Shown: positions 58,561 to 64,000 of the stretch, piece after piece
Layout: each line of letters starts with the position of its first letter
How positions within the stretch are numbered: the first letter of the stretch is position 1
Origin: Allium sativum
Taxonomy: Eukaryota > Streptophyta > Magnoliopsida > Asparagales > Amaryllidaceae
Direction of reading: 5' to 3'
Length of the DNA: 64,000 bases
NCBI GenBank assembly: GCA_030737875.1
Contig: CM060911.1
Span: forward strand, 109,534,625-109,598,624
Program-made: the position numbers and the translations under genes
Notes under the pieces: generated by a model
Databases searched by the model: none
Seen by the model: the letters and a program-made list of their open reading frames with translations, nothing else
Told to the model about the DNA's origin: nothing

Positions 58561-61180
58561 TTTTCTATGGGTGTCGAGATTTCCTCATCTTTGTGGCGAT
58601 TTTATGCTGTTTTTTACTATTTTTTGGTGGATTTTTAAATGCGGGTTTAATGCTTTTTAAGACAGAAGACACAGGTTTTGATGGTTTTGATCTAGGATTT
58701 GTAATTTAGAACCGATGTAGTTTCGGAAACCTGTAATCTTTGTCACAATAATTCTTACGTTGATTACATTTTGCGTTTAACTGTTTGAATTCAGTTAAAT
58801 CTGGAATTTTCTTTTGAAAAAAACATTAATTTCATCATTTTTAATTGGATTGAATATTCTTTGATTAAAATGACAAAATTCCATGCCATTACGGATGTAA
58901 TCTTTTAAAAAAGGATAATGCGATTTAGGTTCGAAGACGTTAAGCGCCACAGATGTTTCCATTTATTTTGAACAACCATGATTCGTGAGAACTCGTATGA
59001 GCACATCTCAGGTCATTAATTATATAGGGAGGATAATGTACATTTAAATTTCCAGTTATGGTATTCTTTTTTGCACATCGAGATACATTTTCAAGCTATG
59101 TTAGAGTAAGTAGGTTTTTCAATTTTCATTCGATTCATCCGAAAATATATAACATCTATGTGTTTATACATATAACTTACACGTATATTCTTTCACTTTT
59201 GAACTAAGCTCCATTAAATCTGCCATAGTAACTAACCTAAAAAAAATGAATTTTGTAAATCAAAATAGCTGCTTTCATGGCTTATTAACTTCCTGCACCC
59301 ATATACAATCAAAGAAGCAAGCGTTTAATAAAAAGTTTGAGGGTGAGGATACTTATATTTAGAGAATAACAAGTCATCTTCCTCTAATTCGAAGAACGAC
59401 AAGTCATCAATTCCAAGTGTGACTGGAAGGAAACATATTTTTTGAAGGAAGCAGCCTGTTCATGCTGCTTTTGGAGGAGGAACAGAATTGCTATAAAGCC
59501 CGAAACATTAAAGGCCCGAAAGGTGCGGGAATGATCTTGCACGCACGGTTCATTTTTTTCCCTTGAATTACGTGCATAGGATACATATTCGCACATAATC
59601 GCACCCTGAATTTCGGGCTCCATAGCAGATCCCGAGGTGGAAAGGGTAAGAGTTACTTTGCATTTTAAGATTTTTACATCAGTAATATGTTTTATTTGTT
59701 TATGTCCTATTTCCTAATACTGGTAATATTATTAAGTTATTCTAAATATGTATGTGTTATATAGTATAATGAGCATTGCCTTCGATGCTAAAGTGCTCAA
59801 TGGTTTCACAAGGGCTATAGATCAATAACACTAGACATGTCAAATGCTATAATGGGATTCATCTTAGATATCGTTTGGATCTTAGGACAAATAACAATTT
59901 TACTTTAATAAAATTTAAAGTAAAATAAAACATAAGGCATATGGTACCAATTGCTAACAAAGCACCCATGCATCTATGACCACATATGATTTAGCTGGAC
60001 GGTCAATTGCTTCCACATGACATTTATTCTCTCCAATCCAATAACTTGATTGAGTGCAAATTTCAAATATTGAAGGCAATAATTGAAAATTGGAAGAAAA
60101 ATCTAACGATTAAGATCAATTTTTGATTGGTCTTACATTATTAGTGTAGGAAAAATAAATGTTGTTTAGTGCTATTTAACAGATCCAAGAATACCCCTGC
60201 TATGCAGTTCTGATTTTAGGACTAACAAAGATGCTCTAACTTATACTGGATGCCTGAGCCATGATATATGGTCAATGAGTTTTGTTTTTTTAGGTTTAAA
60301 AGAGAACCGAACAAGTCATATTTTTATGTTATAACTATAAAAGCAGGTGCAAAAATAAAAATAAATATAAACCACTTGACTTAAGGGGTTCAGTGGTAAA
60401 TTGTGTTGTTACAAGAGAATCTGCTACTTTAGAGTGTTTATTTGGGTAGGCATCATGTTGAAGGGTTCTAGGTATTTTATTCTCACTTCAGCAGGACTTA
60501 TGCAAGGTTCTACTGCATGATGAGCATTCTTTTTTTCTTTTTTCCCTCTTTCCATTTGTAAGAGCATGTATGGTTTATGCACATAATGAGCAGTGCATGA
60601 ATGAATTGATGCAGTCTAATTGGCCAGAGTATAGATGTATGCATTAGTTAATATGAATCGAAGTTGTTAGAAGCTTAAAATGGTGGATGTGCAAGTGATA
60701 GCTAGTATAATTGGCCAAAGATCATTTAATATTTTTTCATATCACCTATATCCCTAGACAAAGTTGTTAGGATTGCCTCGCATGTTGTTAAGGAGGAATG
60801 ACGGGTTGGAATTAATAGTCCCACATCATGAAATAAATTGAAGGAATTGTGTACAAATATGAGCTCGTAACAACAGAGATTCCTTTTGTTATATGGGAGT
60901 TGTGTGCCAGCTCATATGCGTGCAAGGTAAGGGGGGCTTTGTTCCGACCGTCGTTAGATAACAAAAGTGACCTTGAAAGTTGATTTCATCTGCTTTTAAA
61001 AAGAAAAGTACATAAAAGACATCGAATTTTGAGGATTATATTTGAAATCACATGGACTATTCATGGTAATCTCTAGACTGTCTAGTTTGACCTCTTTTCT
61101 TTCTTTTGTATCGTGTTTTGATTTTGTAATCTGACTTCTCATCTTTTGACAACTAAACCATTTGCAACCTTTTGTTTTGT
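58561..61180. other. Interior of CACTA 3 without recognised genes
   Basis: Intron- or spacer-like AT-rich DNA. I see no exon I can name. Confidence 0.4.
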
Positions 61181-61368
61181 GCTACCGTCGTTGATGCAAT
61201 ATTATGGAGAAACAAGTAGGTGTCTGAAGGAATTTTAGCTGTTGTAACTGTAGTTTGGCTTTTATTCGAATGGATGGGATATTATCTACTTACTTTCGTA
61301 TGCCATGATCTTATATTTGTGATCGTTGCATTGTTTGTTTGGTTCAATGCTGCATCATTTGTCAACTG
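61181..61368 (+). pseudogene. Captured reticulon-like (RTNLB) exon with nonsense codon
   Basis: Reticulons are ER membrane proteins that form hairpins and curve tubules. The frame reads VVDAILWRNK, a TAG (61217-61219), then VSEGILAVVTVVWLLFEWMG, YYLLTFVCHDLIFVIVALFV and WFNAASFVN, ending at a GTATGA donor. Plant reticulon domains begin with the pattern 'D.LLWR.K..S...L...T..W.LFE...Y..LTL.CH......LFLW.N...F'. This matches well, including the first long hydrophobic hairpin. The TAG sits where plant proteins often have Gln (a C-to-T change would explain it). The remaining reticulon domain is not seen downstream, so it is an isolated fragment. Confidence 0.75.
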
Positions 61369-61419
61369 GTATGAACTATTTTTTAAACATTTTAATATTT
61401 CCGTTTCGTTTGTCCCAGC

Positions 61420-62160
61420 CATATCTCTGTCAGTTGGATGTATGCATCTACTGATCCTAGTTTGCAATTTTGTCCAATTGCAAAGTGGGTGTTTGCTAAG
61501 TTCTTTAGTTTAACCTCTTACACACAAGTTGCAAGTAATCAGAGTTGATTATTGTTAGCTGCGTGATTATAGGATAAGTATGATGTTACAAAAATAGACC
61601 TCTACCATTATGTCTTTTTATAATAGCTAAAAGGTATCTATTAGTTGAATGTGTAGCAAGTTTGCCGACCCTTTCTGGCTGATAAAATATTTCAGTATAA
61701 ACAGTTGATATTAATTTAGGGGATAATAATAGCATTTTGTCTACGCATGATATATTATAATAATGTCATATAGCAGTCTTCATAAGAGCTGGCGAATCCA
61801 ATAGTTAAATTAGTACTGCTAATAACTATATAACTTCAGTTGAATGCTAAGATAGGTCTGAGAAGTAAAGACAGATGTTTTAAAATTGAGCCAATTGGCT
61901 ATGCCTGTTTGTAAAGTTTGTTTTCTGAAAATTTTACGTATGGTTCAATAGGGTTGATGATTGCTTCTCTTTTGCTTTGGCTATTGCTGATAGTGTTGAA
62001 TCTGTCCATCTTTCAAGATGAATCTGTAGTGAATTCGAAGCAATTGTCTCATTGTTTGTTGATTGGAGAATTGGTTCTGCTAGACGGTTGGCCTGTTTTG
62101 AACAGCGGTGTACACAGTTTGGATTTTATGGTGTGATGATGTTCATTTGCCTATCCGAGG
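61420..62160. other. No recognised gene
   Basis: Open frames at 61420-61510 and 61918-62136 look intronic; I found no continuation of the reticulon domain. Confidence 0.4.
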
Positions 62161-62167
62161 TGGTTCT

Positions 62168-64000
62168 TGTCACGCACCGAATTCCGCTCGGTCTGAATCG
62201 ATCGCTAAACCGACCAAGACCGTTCGAGAACACGGATTGTATGAGAACACGACGCATCAAAACACATAACAATAGAACTTTTCAATGCTATTACAACAAT
62301 ATACATCCGAAAACAAAAATATCAGAGTACAAATTAATAATATACACAACGGAAATACGTTTATCAGAGAATAAATACATAGTAGCGGAAAAAAATGTGT
62401 ACATACAACACATAACGAAATACATCAAATGCCACAACTGAAAGAAATACACGGATACAAAGCTTTCTGAATATAGCTCCAGCCATAAACCTGGATCCTG
62501 TTAAATAGAAATCTGCAAAATCAAAACTACTAGCTACCCGTGTGGAAAATACAAGCATCCAGAGTTAAGCGAAAACAATAAACTCCAGGTCAGTCATGGA
62601 ACTGGTATGAGAACTAAATACAATTATTAAAACTTTACATAAAAAGGTTGGAAAAATCATGGGACCACGTCGTATGACACGGAACTGGTTTGCTCCACAT
62701 GAATATCGGTTTAAAATAAAACAACGCAATACTTTTTGAAAAATAAAGCTATTATAAGACTCAGGTCTCATTACACAATGCAACGCAAGCCTGAGGATAG
62801 AGTTGATATGCTTTAAAACATGCTTGATACGCTTTAAAACAAATCATTTTGATATTACTATAAGTGCATGGTGTAGAAAACAACTTCAAATATAAACGTA
62901 TCAATCATAGACGGCATAGTACCCCCATCCTACTGTGTCGTCATATAGGTTTACAACAAAAACCGAAAAGTCGCATATTCGAAATTGGATTTCCATTATG
63001 AGTCAAGGCAAGGGATGTTCTCCTTACCGGTTTCGAGCCATCTCTAGTGGGATGCCCAGGATCAACACACGTGACCCTTGGATCCTGCAGGGCCGGTCCA
63101 CTCTTACTTTTGTGGACTAATTATTCCTGAGTAATAAGTTTTCCGGTCCTGTCGGACCTGTCACTTGGCTATTGTCGACCAATCATAATCATATCTGAGG
63201 CGCCTCGCAATCCATCATCCACATAAGTAAAAATGTTTGGGCTGCATACTATGACACCACTATTAGCTAGAAAGAAATGTATGCACTTCCTGCGTCCTTT
63301 ATCCCTTTTTGACTTATACCGGGTGTGAGGCTCGTGAATTAACGCTGTACACAAAGCGGTGCTTTATGAAAGTGGTGCTTTGGTCATCATCCACAAGGCT
63401 CTACTTTTCAACAAAAGCCTTGATCATTTACATCTTAGTACCACATTGAAAATTCATGCCATACAATTGATATCTATCAATATATAACCTCTAAGCTCAT
63501 ACGTTTTAGACAAGGGTAAGCAAGAGAATTAATTCTCTGCCACCAAACACATACATATTTAATAGAAATCAATCAATATGGAACGAAATACAATGTCAAG
63601 CATACAATCCATTTACAAGTTCATTCTGGGTCTGAACGAAACCGAAGGCACCTTATTCCTCGTCCCATATGTCCAATAGAGGAGAGAGGTCCCCGCATAT
63701 CCGGTCGATCTCCAAGTACGTTTGGATGACCACCACATATATCCTCTACTTGGGTGTAATTTCCAAGCGAGACATCAACAATAGCCCAAATGATGTGTGG
63801 ATTTCTGGTTTTCAACCACCGTCTTCATTTTCGACTTCTAATCATCGTAACAGTTATTCAGAATGGGTTAAACCCGGTCTTTCCGAATAACTGGCGCATC
63901 CTTATAATCATGTGATAAATACACAAAGATCGCCCACATCTCATTCCAATCCAGAATATTCTTTTATTCAAATATTCATGTCTTTGAGGAAAGGTTTTCA
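62168..64000 (-). repeat. Chromovirus-type LTR end, 3' or solo LTR, runs off the window
   Basis: On the minus strand the repeat ends GGAATTCGGTGCGTGACA at 62168, the usual kind of chromovirus LTR terminus. No PBS follows (next is AGAACCACC), so this is the outer edge of a 3' LTR or a solo LTR. Its sequence at about 62240-62350 matches the LTR fragments at 16617-16730. At least 1.8 kb long; the 5' edge is beyond 64000. The short open frames inside are not genes. Confidence 0.65.

Larger units (their letters stand above)
58120..64000. mobile_element. CACTA-like element 3, left end only
   Basis: CACTACACCAAACGTGCC starts exactly where homology with the 5' LTR stops. The first 150 bp hold 'gtaacggttatt' motifs typical of CACTA subterminal repeats. 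Candidate TSD TCT (58117-58119) differs from the intact LTR (TAT) by one base. The right end was not found in the window, so the identity rests on the left end, the insertion breakpoint and the subterminal motifs. It carries a reticulon exon and contains another LTR. Confidence 0.6.

Noticed and set aside
60810..60900. snRNA gene hinted by AGTCCCACATCA, close to the plant snRNA upstream element
   Set aside because: No TATA box at the required spacing and the downstream sequence resembles no U-snRNA, U3 or 7SL RNA that I know.

Overview
This is a window of a plant nuclear genome, most likely a eudicot. It is AT-rich, has introns rather than operons, and carries plant-type LINE, Ty1/copia, Ty3/gypsy (chromovirus and Tat-like), CACTA, hAT-like and SINE families. 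One complete host gene can be named with confidence: a single-exon nuclear GUN4 gene, the chloroplast tetrapyrrole-binding activator of Mg-chelatase, at 21312-22091 (+). A possible divergent minus-strand neighbour begins just upstream of it (20734-20815), and an unplaced minus-strand exon lies at 13546-13850.

Left part (1-21 kb). It opens with two degenerate LINE 3' ends (1-1031 and 1034-2475), the second split by a 295-bp tRNA-like insertion. An old Ty1/copia element on the minus strand follows (4637-10036; both LTRs, PBS and PPT visible; gag and pol broken). Next come an array of palindromic motifs (10.3-10.6 kb), a head-to-head pair of chromovirus LTR ends followed by a SalI-palindrome minisatellite (16.5-17.2 kb), a 1.18-kb foldback element (17781-18958), a small hAT-like element (19362-19835) and a 256-bp solo LTR with a perfect 5-bp target duplication (20022-20277). 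GUN4 sits at the right edge of this stretch.

Right part (24.9-64 kb). This is a nest that can be unpacked from target-site duplications. The outermost layer is a Tat-like Ty3/gypsy element (+): 5' LTR from 24864, PBS at 49086, 3' LTR from 56904. A CACTA element (25794-48611, TSD CTC) interrupts its 5' LTR. That CACTA is interrupted by a chromovirus on the minus strand (26972-44840, TSD TGCAT). The chromovirus protease region is interrupted by a second CACTA (33136-40798, TSD TTA). The second CACTA contains a truncated SINE (39892-39988, 16-bp TSD). A third CACTA-like element starts at 58120 inside the Tat 3' LTR and runs past the window edge; it contains the end of another chromovirus-type LTR (62168-64000).

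The CACTA elements show no transposase that I can recognise. They carry pieces of host genes instead: a BAHD acyltransferase fragment and a fragment resembling the ABC1K/UbiB kinase C-terminus in the second, and a reticulon exon with a nonsense codon in the third. The Tat-like element keeps a gag remnant and an antisense ORF resembling plant 'putative gypsy-type transposon' proteins with coiled coils, but no recognisable pol. Apart from GUN4 and possibly its divergent neighbour, nothing here looks like a working protein gene.
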